Shown here piece by piece: positions 41,058-50,700 of a stretch of DNA of 64,000 nucleotides (position 1 is the stretch's first letter; every line of letters begins with the position of its first letter). Made by a program: the position numbers and the translations under genes. Source of the DNA: BMS3BBIN04 sp964552465 (GTDB taxonomy: Bacteria > Electryoneota > Electryoneia > Electryoneales > Electryoneaceae). Where the stretch lies: positions 1 to 64,000 of the forward strand of contig CAZKGR010000009.1 of NCBI GenBank assembly GCA_964552465.1, read 5' to 3'. The notes under the pieces were generated by a model. The model searched no databases. It was given only the letters and a program-made list of their open reading frames with translations, and was not told where the DNA came from.

Positions 41058-41095
41058 CCGCGCCGGCGAAGCCTGCGCGGGCATCAAATCGTTAC
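41058..41095. repeat. Family H repeat
   Basis: CCGCGCCGGCGAAGCCTGCG and the following GGGCATCAAATCGTTAC match 10259-10296. The last bases overlap the stop codon of the DUF4175 gene (41092-41094). Confidence 0.65.
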
Positions 41096-44000
41096 GGAGT
41101 ATTGTCCTGTTGTTCAGGCTCGGTCTGAGGCGCATTCTGCCGATCACGTTCGAGTGCGCGATAGTATTGACGGATGGTCTCGCGCCATGCTCGTGCGTAG
41201 TCGCCTTCCAGCGCCTCGAGTAGACGAGCGCGCAATTGGTCCTCGGTTTCAATGGGCAGGTCGCCGGGTGTTATGCGACGGATGTCCTCCGCCACTTCGC
41301 CCTGACGTTGTTTGCTGCGTTCACGTTCCTGCAAGCTGCGCTGGCTGTCGAGCAAACGTTGGAGGATGCGTCGCTGGAGACGCCGGGTGCGTTCGGTGAT
41401 GTTCTGATCTTCGAGGTCGTCCGCCACTTCCTGCATGTCGCCGCTGAGACCGTCCAGGCTGCCAAGCATGTCTTCCATCGACTGCGATTGCTGTTCCATT
41501 TGCGCCATCTGCTGCGCCATGGCGCGTTGTTGGGCAGCCATTTGGGCAAGGCTCATCCCTCCGGGCGATGTACTGCCAGGCATCGGCATTGGCGCACCGG
41601 ACTGCTGGTTGAGCCCCTGCTGTTGCTGTGCCATCTGTTGCAGCTTCTGCATCATCTCCTGGTAGCCGGTCCCAGAACTCGACGCCATCATGTTCTGCTG
41701 CGCCTGGTTCAGATCGCGCAGAGCTCGGTGCAGCATGGTCAGCGCCATAGTTTGCGCGCCGTTGACTTCCTGTGGATTGCGGTCAGTGTAGCGGCTGATG
41801 GATTCGACCATATGCTGACGTGCTCGCATCAGGCTGCCCCCGATATGGGCTCCAATGAAGAACGACTTCTTCATCAACTCCTGCACCTCACGGTCAACAG
41901 CGTTCATGCCGATGATCAGGCCTTCCTGATCCGCGGCGAGCTCACGGTAGCGTGGACTGGCGATACTGAGTGTACGTGACTGCTCGCGCAACGCTTCCTG
42001 ATACCGGCTAATCACGAGCACTGCGTCAAATACGCGGCTCATTTCTTCCGCCAGCTGCTGCTGATTCTGCATCGTCATCTGCATCTGCTGATTACGGAGT
42101 CGCTGCGCCATTTCCTGCATGTTCTGTTGAGCTTGCTTACTCTGCTCTTGCGCTTCCTGACGTTGCCCGGCCTGCATGGATTGCTGGGACGATTGCATCG
42201 GCTGCTGGAACTGCTCGCTCTGCATCTCCTCCGAAATCTGACCCAACGAATCGGCGGTCTCGGAGTTCATCTCAGCGACGTCTTCGCTGGTCTCGCCAAC
42301 TTCTTCGGCCAGCTCCTCGGACTGTTCCTGGATACGCTGTTGTTCTTCCGCGAGACGGTCGAGATCTTCAGGCGCTGCAGTGTCGAGTTGCTCGCTAAGA
42401 TCCTGCTGACGTTCGGCGAGGTCTTCCGCCCGTTGCGCGAGTTCTTCGAGCTTGCGTTCCATCTTCAGCTGTTCGAGGATGGCAAGGTTGCGGTCAAGAT
42501 TCTCGATAAGTTGTTCCTGATTCTGCATCAGATCCTCGAGGGCATCACGCATCTGATCGCCGTCAAGGTTTTCCATCGCCTCGCGCATCTTCTCCATCGC
42601 TTCACGCATCTCCGGCGTGGCGATTTCCTGCAGCAGTTCCTGCAATTGCCGATACTTCTCGATCAGTTCTTCGCTCATCAGGTTGTGTTCGCTGGCCTGT
42701 TGCTGCATCTGCTCCAACGATTCAGCGACCTGTTGCATCTGCTCGAGGGTCTGCTCCTGCTGATCGAGTGTTTGTTGTAACGCCTGGGCTTCATCCCACG
42801 ACATCTCCTGGGGATTTGAACGCAGACGGGTCAGGGTTTCTTCTAGCTCCTGGCGAGTTTTTTCGGCCTGTTCGTATGCCTTGGCCATCTCTTCGCCGAT
42901 GTCTGATTCCTGCTCATCGGTCATCGCATACAGCTCTTCGACGGATGGGAACACCAACCGTCGCAATTCCGAGCGGACCCGTTTCGGCCCGGACCACGAA
43001 TCGTTATCCCAGACCTCAACGAAGTAGTGAACCTCATCGGTTGGTAGTAGCGGCAGGTTCGCCAACGACCAGCGCATCGCGACCACCGCTTGTCCCGACC
43101 CGATCTGTTCCAGCGGGAGATCTATCGCGTAATACTCATCTTCGGCTACCGAGTCCGCCTCAAACATCGCCGAATGGACCCGGAAACGGAGTCGCATCCG
43201 GCTGATTCCATAGTCGTCATCGGCGCTGACTGCCAACGGAACCATCAAGATGTCTGGAATTAACGCGCCGTCGTCAGGGCTATGTATCTGCACACGTGGG
43301 TTCAGGTCTTGGGCGATGCCGAGGGTCCAAACTAACGGTTCACCGGCAGATACCGAATCGCTCGCCATGAACTCAAGCCACCAGTTTCCTGGTGAACGCA
43401 GACGAAATGCGCCAGTCGCTTCACGTCCCGCCAGTTCCAACATGACGGTGTCCGGGGTGTCACGATGGTCTGGCTGTAGTAACAGGCGTGCGTCTGCAAG
43501 GGGACGGCTGGCGTTCATCGTGACCGCAATCCGGCTACCGGGCAGAGCGGTCAGATCGCCAACACCCTCCGGCAGGTTAACTGGATCAAGGTCGGTGTAC
43601 CGCGGAGGCTGAACGGTCACATTGAGTCGCGAAATGCGTGGACGGCGAGTCACATGCACCAGTACCGAATCGCTGCTCGAGCGTGTGTGGGAGCGTGCCC
43701 AGACAGTCACATCGCGCCGCAATCCAGCAAATTCGGCGCTGAAACGCATCGTGTCGGCCGGGTCGGCGATCATGCGGATGATCTGTTCAGTGCCCGCGCC
43801 TTCGTCAATGATCAGGTCAACGTAGCGGGGACGGGTATGCTGGGCGACGGTTTCAAGGCGTAGAGTGTCGCCCTGAATGATGCGCAGGCTGTCGGGTGCG
43901 TCCATGGTCAGGAACACGGTGCCCGGCCTGATAAACCGTTCGCTGGAATGCAGCAGACGGTTTGCGCTGTCGATCAGCTCGCCGCGTCCGATAGCGATGG

Positions 44001-44505
44001 TGACAATTACGATTCCAAGAACGGTGATTGTTGCACGTGTTGACTTGATCAACGGATTGCGATCAACAAACGGTCGTGGATCAAGGTTTTCAGCCAATTT
44101 GTCGGACTGGGCGATGGCGGCTGCGCGTAACGCTTCACTGCTGTATGGATCAGGATGGTTGGCGAGGTCGAGTGCGTCGAGGACTCGGTCGCGGATATCG
44201 TCATCGCGATCCCAGACGACATGCGCGAGAGTTTCATCACTCGGAGTATTGCGCAGGATGAACTGACGGAGGATGTATCCGAATAATCCCGCCACGAAAA
44301 GAATCAACATCCAGAACGAAGTTAGCGCGAGTGGATATCGTGTCGACGGATCAAACCATGCAAAGGCTTCCGCGACTATCACACTGATAGTCATGATTAT
44401 CACCAGCGACAACGCGATCAGCGCTGCCGAGAGAATCCACACGCCTTTCTGCCGTGCGCGCAGATGGGCGAGAAATCGTGGGATGTGATACAGGCTGGCG
44501 TTCAC
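41092..44505 (-). CDS. DUF4175-family large membrane protein with long coiled coil
   Basis: The 1137-residue product begins (GTG at 44505) with two transmembrane helices within residues 20-85 and a third near 155. A periplasmic beta-rich region with Ig-like segments follows (PRISRLNVTVQPPRYTD, LPGSRIAVTMNASRPL). From about 520 to 870 there is an extremely Gln/Glu/Met-rich coiled coil (runs like QQTLDQQEQTLEQMQQ), and the C-terminal part is also Gln/Met-rich (LQQMAQQQQGLNQQ). This is the DUF4175 layout known in FCB and alphaproteobacterial genomes; function unknown, perhaps envelope scaffolding. Low-complexity DNA here produces long antisense open frames. Confidence 0.82.
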   Translation of the reverse strand: MNASLYHIPRFLAHLRARQKGVWILSAALIALSLVIIMTISVIVAEAFAWFDPSTRYPLALTSFWMLILFVAGLFGYILRQFILRNTPSDETLAHVVWDRDDDIRDRVLDALDLANHPDPYSSEALRAAAIAQSDKLAENLDPRPFVDRNPLIKSTRATITVLGIVIVTIAIGRGELIDSANRLLHSSERFIRPGTVFLTMDAPDSLRIIQGDTLRLETVAQHTRPRYVDLIIDEGAGTEQIIRMIADPADTMRFSAEFAGLRRDVTVWARSHTRSSSDSVLVHVTRRPRISRLNVTVQPPRYTDLDPVNLPEGVGDLTALPGSRIAVTMNASRPLADARLLLQPDHRDTPDTVMLELAGREATGAFRLRSPGNWWLEFMASDSVSAGEPLVWTLGIAQDLNPRVQIHSPDDGALIPDILMVPLAVSADDDYGISRMRLRFRVHSAMFEADSVAEDEYYAIDLPLEQIGSGQAVVAMRWSLANLPLLPTDEVHYFVEVWDNDSWSGPKRVRSELRRLVFPSVEELYAMTDEQESDIGEEMAKAYEQAEKTRQELEETLTRLRSNPQEMSWDEAQALQQTLDQQEQTLEQMQQVAESLEQMQQQASEHNLMSEELIEKYRQLQELLQEIATPEMREAMEKMREAMENLDGDQMRDALEDLMQNQEQLIENLDRNLAILEQLKMERKLEELAQRAEDLAERQQDLSEQLDTAAPEDLDRLAEEQQRIQEQSEELAEEVGETSEDVAEMNSETADSLGQISEEMQSEQFQQPMQSSQQSMQAGQRQEAQEQSKQAQQNMQEMAQRLRNQQMQMTMQNQQQLAEEMSRVFDAVLVISRYQEALREQSRTLSIASPRYRELAADQEGLIIGMNAVDREVQELMKKSFFIGAHIGGSLMRARQHMVESISRYTDRNPQEVNGAQTMALTMLHRALRDLNQAQQNMMASSSGTGYQEMMQKLQQMAQQQQGLNQQSGAPMPMPGSTSPGGMSLAQMAAQQRAMAQQMAQMEQQSQSMEDMLGSLDGLSGDMQEVADDLEDQNITERTRRLQRRILQRLLDSQRSLQERERSKQRQGEVAEDIRRITPGDLPIETEDQLRARLLEALEGDYARAWRETIRQYYRALERDRQNAPQTEPEQQDNTP

Positions 44506-44535
44506 GCGGCGTCTCGAGTCTTGACGGTTCTATGT

Positions 44536-44578
44536 ACGAGATACCTGACTTGACGTAGCAAGTCAGGCCACATCTCGT
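44536..44578. repeat. Compound hairpin ACGAGAT ... ATCTCGT
   Basis: ACGAGATacCTGACTTGacgtagCAAGTCAGgccacATCTCGT has an inner 8-bp stem and an outer 7-bp stem. It lies upstream of the DUF4175 gene and about 75 bases past the stop of the kinase gene, so it may be a terminator or another repeat of the CTTG/CAAG theme. Confidence 0.55.
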
Positions 44579-44652
44579 TAGTCCGGACAAGATACGCTCC
44601 AGCGGAAGGGATGTTTCTGGAATTACTACCTCAAGCGGTCAGTAGGTCTGCA

Positions 44653-47376
44653 TCAAGCAGTGGGTGGGAGTACATCCAGAAAGCGGCTCATGCTTTCAAA
44701 CAGATCCGCCCGTGAAATGGGTTTGCGAATGAACATAGCCGCCCCTGATTCGAGTGCCCGGTGTTCTTCCTGTTCGAGCAGGCTGGCACTGAGCACAACC
44801 ACAGGAATGTTCGCAAGAGAATCATCCTTCTTGAGTTCAGACATGGTCTCATAACCATCCATCACGGGCATGCGCAAGTCGAGCAGAATCAAGTCTGGAC
44901 AGAAATCTTTGGCCTCAATTATTCCTTTCTCACCGTCCACGACTTCTACCAGTTCGATGGGATGATCTTTCAGGTATTCTCTGATTAACCTGCGGTTAAA
45001 GGGTTCATCCTCCATGAGCAGAACGCGCGCAGGTGCAAACCGAATTGAATTGATTATTTGTTTTTTCATTCTTTGTTCTTCGTGGCTTTCTTCAATTATT
45101 GTGATCTCTGGCAGGTCAACTACGAACACCGATCCTGAGCCAGATGAACTTTTCAGGCGAATACTGCCATCCATCAAGTTGACTAGCCGGTTTGTAATTG
45201 CAAGCCCGAGACCAGTTCCACCATATTTGCTTTGGTCTTGTTTTTCAACTTGTACAAATGCCTGGAAAATGCTCTTCTGCTGTTCCTCTGGAATGCCGGC
45301 ACCACTGTCCGAAACGGACATTCTCAAATTGATCTTTCCACGGTTACTCGAATTGGATGTGGTCTTCAGCGAGACACTGACAAATCCATGATCGGTGAAC
45401 TTGATGGCATTAGCAATCAAGTTCATCGCAATTTGACGAAAACGTATCTCATCCAACATGAGAATATTTGGTATCTGTTGATCAACCACAATGGAGAGTT
45501 CAAGATTCTTCGATTTTGCGTCCATCAGGAAGACGTTGTAAATGTCGTTGAGAATCTCCCTTGGTCGAACTGGTTTGATATCCAGATGCAGGCGTCCTGA
45601 TTCGATCCGTGAAAGATCCAGAACATCATTGATCAAGCGCATCAGGGAAGTAGCGCTTGCTTTGATCGCATCCAGATGTTCTTTCTGTTTTTTGTCCTTG
45701 ACCTTGTTTGATACTAGTTCGGTGAATCCAAGTATCGAATTCATTGGAGTACGGATTTCATGAGACATATTTGCAAGGAACAGACTCTTTGCCTTGGACG
45801 CGTCTTCGGCGGTTTTCCTCGCGCGTTTGAGTGATTTTTCGAATTCTTTTCTTGCTGTAATATCTGTGGTCAGACCAAGCGTTCCGATCAGTTTACCTTG
45901 TCGATCATAGATTGGTGATGTGTGTGCGAGAACAGGGAGCTCACTTCCGTCGCGACGTTGTGCTATTCCTTCCCCGACCCATGTTTGGCCCGGTTTCAGT
46001 TGCCTCAGGCGATTGAAAGATTCGACAGGTGTTTCATTTTTGGGGGCAATATTGGTTAGCAGGGTTCCGATCACATCTTTCGCTTCCCAACCATACATGC
46101 GTTCTGCCTGATCATTCCAGTAGGTTATTCGTCCTCGCACATCCGTAGCAATAACTGCCTGGTGAACGGCATTAAGCAGCTGAGACTGGAATCGGTTTAG
46201 TTCTTGTTCTTCGTGACTCGCTGACATATCCCGGAAAGTCCCCAGAATATGAGGAACACCAAGGATTTCGATGTTCCGTGCATGAATTTCTACAGGAATC
46301 AGTTTCCCATCCTTGCGCAATACTCTGGCTTTGATCACTTCCGTGCTGCTGTGTTCCCCTTTAGCGAATTCTTTAAATGAAGTTATCGAATATTCCTCAG
46401 GTACAACATCAGACTGGTTCATTGTTTTCAATTCTGATAGTGAATAGCCTGTGAGTCTGAGTGCCGCAGCGTTCGCATCAACAACTTGTCCATTATCAGT
46501 TGAAGCGATGAATATTGCATCAGGTGATAATTCAAACAAGTTATTCAGCCGTTTTTCGCTGTCTTCAAGCTTTTCCTCGGCTTCTCGCTGTTCGGTGATG
46601 TCACGGAACATGGCAAAGGATTGGATTTCGCCTGCTTCGTTTTGTTGGGGAGCAGCATTCACATGGATGAAACGGCTTTCGCCATCACGGCGAATGATTC
46701 TTGTTTCATATGTTGAGCTGACACCTGCCTGTCTGATCGCTGTTTCGTCAAGGATCGCTTGACATTCATCTTCAGGAACGGCGTCCATTAAGTTCATACC
46801 GAGAATTTCATCAGGAGAGTAGCCAAAAATACCAGCTCCCGCGGGATTCATGTAGACGACGTTTTCATTGCGGTCAATAAGTCCGACACCATGCTCGATA
46901 TCGTTGAGCATCAGGCTGTAATTGGCGGAATGTTGTTTCAACTCACGTTCGAGCAGGGTGCGCTCTGTTACATCCTGGAGAAAAAGGCTGACGCCAACGA
47001 TACCTTCCTTTGAGATTGACACCGGATTGTAGGCGATATTGAATATCTGTTTACCACTGCTCAGATCTATTTCGAAATCCCGGACGACCGGCTTCCCGGT
47101 CATGACTTGGGCAAAGTCACGCCTGAACCTCGACTTGAGTCTCGGCGAGGGAATCAGGTCAAAAACTGCATCGCCTGGTCTCGTGGCGACACCAAATTCT
47201 CTTTGAATAACGTTTCTGAAGTAGTCGTTCTGCTGGATGATCCGTGCTTCGTGATCGAGGAGTACTATTCCAAGTGAACTCGTGCTGTTGATGATGGCTC
47301 TGAACTGTTTGTTCAACTGTTCAGACGAAGCGCCGTTTGTGTTCTGCTTTTCTGGATCTTGATCACTCTTGCGCAT
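44653..47376 (-). CDS. Hybrid sensor histidine kinase with four PAS domains and receiver
   Basis: The 907-residue product starts at ATG 47376 (GAGG nine bases upstream; the frame is open 40 residues further). No transmembrane segment is visible, so it is probably cytoplasmic. PAS domains begin at about 27 (FRAIINSTSSLGIVLLD), 155 (IEHGVGLIDRNENVVYMN), 280 (DAIFIASTDNGQVVDAN) and 400 (AVIATDVRGRITYWN). HisKA has NMSHEIRTPMNSI near 540, HATPase_c has NLIANAIKF, DSGAGIPEEQ and GTGLGLAI, and the receiver (about 785-900) has LLMEDEPFNRRL, LDLRMPVMDG and the conserved RKPIS lysine. A cognate regulator is not adjacent. Confidence 0.92.
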   Translation of the reverse strand: MRKSDQDPEKQNTNGASSEQLNKQFRAIINSTSSLGIVLLDHEARIIQQNDYFRNVIQREFGVATRPGDAVFDLIPSPRLKSRFRRDFAQVMTGKPVVRDFEIDLSSGKQIFNIAYNPVSISKEGIVGVSLFLQDVTERTLLERELKQHSANYSLMLNDIEHGVGLIDRNENVVYMNPAGAGIFGYSPDEILGMNLMDAVPEDECQAILDETAIRQAGVSSTYETRIIRRDGESRFIHVNAAPQQNEAGEIQSFAMFRDITEQREAEEKLEDSEKRLNNLFELSPDAIFIASTDNGQVVDANAAALRLTGYSLSELKTMNQSDVVPEEYSITSFKEFAKGEHSSTEVIKARVLRKDGKLIPVEIHARNIEILGVPHILGTFRDMSASHEEQELNRFQSQLLNAVHQAVIATDVRGRITYWNDQAERMYGWEAKDVIGTLLTNIAPKNETPVESFNRLRQLKPGQTWVGEGIAQRRDGSELPVLAHTSPIYDRQGKLIGTLGLTTDITARKEFEKSLKRARKTAEDASKAKSLFLANMSHEIRTPMNSILGFTELVSNKVKDKKQKEHLDAIKASATSLMRLINDVLDLSRIESGRLHLDIKPVRPREILNDIYNVFLMDAKSKNLELSIVVDQQIPNILMLDEIRFRQIAMNLIANAIKFTDHGFVSVSLKTTSNSSNRGKINLRMSVSDSGAGIPEEQQKSIFQAFVQVEKQDQSKYGGTGLGLAITNRLVNLMDGSIRLKSSSGSGSVFVVDLPEITIIEESHEEQRMKKQIINSIRFAPARVLLMEDEPFNRRLIREYLKDHPIELVEVVDGEKGIIEAKDFCPDLILLDLRMPVMDGYETMSELKKDDSLANIPVVVLSASLLEQEEHRALESGAAMFIRKPISRADLFESMSRFLDVLPPTA

Positions 47377-47647
47377 GAATCCGACCTCTACCTGTTCCTC
47401 ACAAATAGTCAGAATCAAATGCTCTGGAAGCAAAATCTGTGTATCACATGAGTGCACGTTCCAAGCATTCTCATCAGGAGCAAACTCTGTTCCCAAAGTT
47501 CTGAGAATTGTCGGTTTTGGTCATTATAAACTTAACAAACTCAACGGCTAACATCCCGCAAGCTGTCATATGTGGCCTTAGTGCTGTCTGGTGTACCCGC
47601 TGAACTGCAGAATATAGTCAGAATTCGGACCAACTATACTCGAGACG

Positions 47648-47690
47648 CAAAAAAAATCGAACACCCCGTGTCAACGAGATGTTCGATTTG
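47648..47690 (-). terminator. Terminator of the C25 protease gene
   Basis: On the minus strand, AAATCGAACATCTCG...GGGTGTTCGATTT is followed by TTTTTGCG. It lies 45 bases past the stop codon. Confidence 0.88.
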
Positions 47691-47733
47691 GAAACTCATC
47701 GAGTCAGATGACTCGCCTTAACATCCTGTAAAC

Positions 47734-50700
47734 CTACTTGAGCAGCATCAGCTTCTGGTGGTGCACGCTGTCAAAGCCCTGCACGCTAAGCAGGTACACG
47801 CCAGAGCTGAGTGATGATCCGTCAACCGTGAATGTCTGATAACCTGCGTCGCTGGTGATAGTACGAGCAATCACCTGCTGTCCAAGCACGTTATACAATG
47901 CGAGCTTCACCTCACCTGCGTTTGGCAACGCAAATGGAATGTTGACCATCGCATTGAACGGATTCGGATAGGCGCGTCCGACCTCAAATGATTCCGGAAG
48001 AGGATCGCTTACTGCAACCACCTTCTCCTCGAAATTGAAACCGCTGCATGTCCACTCGCTGAGATCAATCTTGCTATCAACGTTCCCGCCAAACTTGGTG
48101 AAGGTGAACGAATCCATCGCTTGAATTGTGTTCGGCAGGAAACCGACGAAGCACTCGTGCAGATACAGTCCAGCCGGAGCTGCACCAGGTACGTTCTGGG
48201 CAACCAATGGAACAAACATATCACCGAAGGCTGGCAAATCGAACGTATAGGTGAACACTGGTCCTAGCTGGTTTCCGTTTGGAATTGTCACCATGGTCCA
48301 GTAGTTCATGTTCGGCACTGGATCGGGCAATGTGGATACCAAATGCGCGCTGTAGGTGACGTTTCCGCCGCCCGGCATGATCACGTTTGAAATCGGGGTG
48401 ATGGTGAGTGTCAACGCCGGATCATAGGTGACTGTAACCGAGTTACTCGGCAGCGATTCTCCTTCGTCGTGTTGTGCGGTGACGTAGTATACAAACTCGC
48501 CGTTCTCAACCAGGTTATCGACGTATGTGGTGACCACTGGCGTACCGATCTCAATGTTGTCACGGTAAACGATGAAGTTTAGGAACTCATCAAGCTCGTT
48601 CGTCGGGATACCATTTTCCAGCCAATCCTGTAGCTGAATCTGGTCGTCTTCGCGCATTACATCCGGCTTATCACCAAGATGAACCGGTGCGGGCTCAGTC
48701 AGTTGTTCAAAGGTGTAGCGTCCTGCAAATGCCCAGTCGAGAGTAACTACACCATCACCTGCGTGGGTATATGTCAGGTTGGTTGGTGCGGGCAGTGGCT
48801 CAGTCATGTCTGTCGCGATTGTGATCGAGAATCCATCCGTGATTGCTGATGCGTGGATATCGTAGGCGTCATCGAACACATACAGCACACCGTCGGTTTC
48901 TGTCGGATTCTCAATTCCGATGGTACCGTTGCTGCCGACCTCTGCAGTGATGTCGAGGTACTGGAACTGGATAATGCCGTCGCCGGTCAATGTCGGATGA
49001 TGTGCGGGGTCATAAAGGATGACCTCGAAGGTTTCGTAGTTACCGGACGGCGTGTATTGGTCGATGTGGCTCCACTCAACGATGTAACGATGATTGGTCG
49101 CATCGTACCAGGTGTAGATACCATCACAACCGACACGGGATGGGTTCAAGTCTTCCCAGTACGGTGCGATCATTGCGCTGGGACCATCCGCATTCGGAAT
49201 AGTTGTGTTTGAGTAGTCTGAACCCTGGGCTGAGGCACCGAGGGCGATCCAGCCGTTGGAATCAATCGTCAGGCCAGTGTATGTCTGACCGTAATAAGTG
49301 AAGCTGAATGGAAGCGTCAGATGAACGGATTGGTCGTCGCCAGTGATGCCTGCACTCGTACCAGGACCGCCTTCGTTCGGCGAAATCTCGATCCAGTTGT
49401 AGGGGATCGCGTTTACTCCGTCGAATGGATCATATGCCAGGTAACCATAGGCATCAGGACCGGTCGGGAGGAACAGCATGTCGCCGACAGTCATCGGGAC
49501 ATCAATGCTTGTCATGATACCATGATCTGCGTCAAGGTCGAGCATGAGTGACATGTTGTATTCTTGCGGGCAGGTCGGCGAAGCAAATATGCCCCAGCCC
49601 ATTTCGACCGATTCGCCTGGATTCAGCAGAGCGAAGATTTCAACGTTGTCGGTGGTGATGAAGACATATGGATCTTCGTTTGAGTGCAACAGCGCAGCAC
49701 CATTCACGATTGGTGACGAACCGTTGTTGGTCAGTGTAACCGTAATCCATGCATTTTCACCGGGATCAAGCCAGTTGTTTCCGTTCGGATCGCCTGAGAA
49801 CGCGATGTCGGTTACTTCTGGCGTAGGCGCATTCAAGGTCAGCGGCATAATCGATTCCCAGAAGTCCCATGAGTCGGCGATAAACACTGGTACTGATGCG
49901 ACAGCGGCATCAGCGACATTCTGATCGACGCTCAATGCGAAGCCGTCAGGAATCGTGACAGAACCACCTGCGGGAATAGACGGGTACGCTTCGTACTCAT
50001 CTGAGAATGTGACCATATCCACAACATCGGTCATAGACACTGCGGTCGGGTCGAAGGTCGGTTCCACACCAACGTTCTGAACAGTAACACTAAGCAGCGC
50101 GGTTTCGTCATAATCGAGCTGGCCGTTTGGATTCCAACCGGCGGCATCGTTCACTGTAACCGATTCAAAAACCACGTAGGCTCCTTCGGAAGCGGTGAGT
50201 GGAATCGCCGCTTCGTACGGGTCTATGTTGTGGCCAGTCACGGTGATGTTCAGAGTGCCCGGAAGTGTCGGTGCTACCGGCAGGATCAGCGTAATGCTAC
50301 CCGTATCATCGGTGTAGCCGGAAGCAATGACGCTTGGTTCGGCAGAGGATTCAACACAGACGCGTGCCCAGTTTGGCACATCCGGAACAGAGACAGTAAT
50401 CTCGGTCATTCCGAGGAAGAACGCGGCCGGGTGGTTTACGGTAACCGTTTGCGGGACTGTGGTCCACAGATCAACCGAACCGTCGCCCATGATGTTGTAC
50501 ATCTCGCAGTAGCGGCGGACGGTGCCCGTATTTCCCCACTGTTCATACAGCTTCAGCTTTGAATAATCAACCATCCCGTTGATCCAGGTGATGTCGTACG
50601 GATCCCCCGGTGTCTGGTTGTCGAAGAACGCCTCAAAGACCTTCTTCTCCATGACATCGTCTTCTGTCCAGTAGCTGTTCACGGATGAACCCATGAACGC

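Noticed and set aside
42127..42780. Leucine-rich 217-residue frame on the plus strand
   Set aside because: It is the antisense of the Gln/Glu-rich coiled coil of the DUF4175 gene; Leu/Phe runs arise from CAG/GAA codons read backwards.
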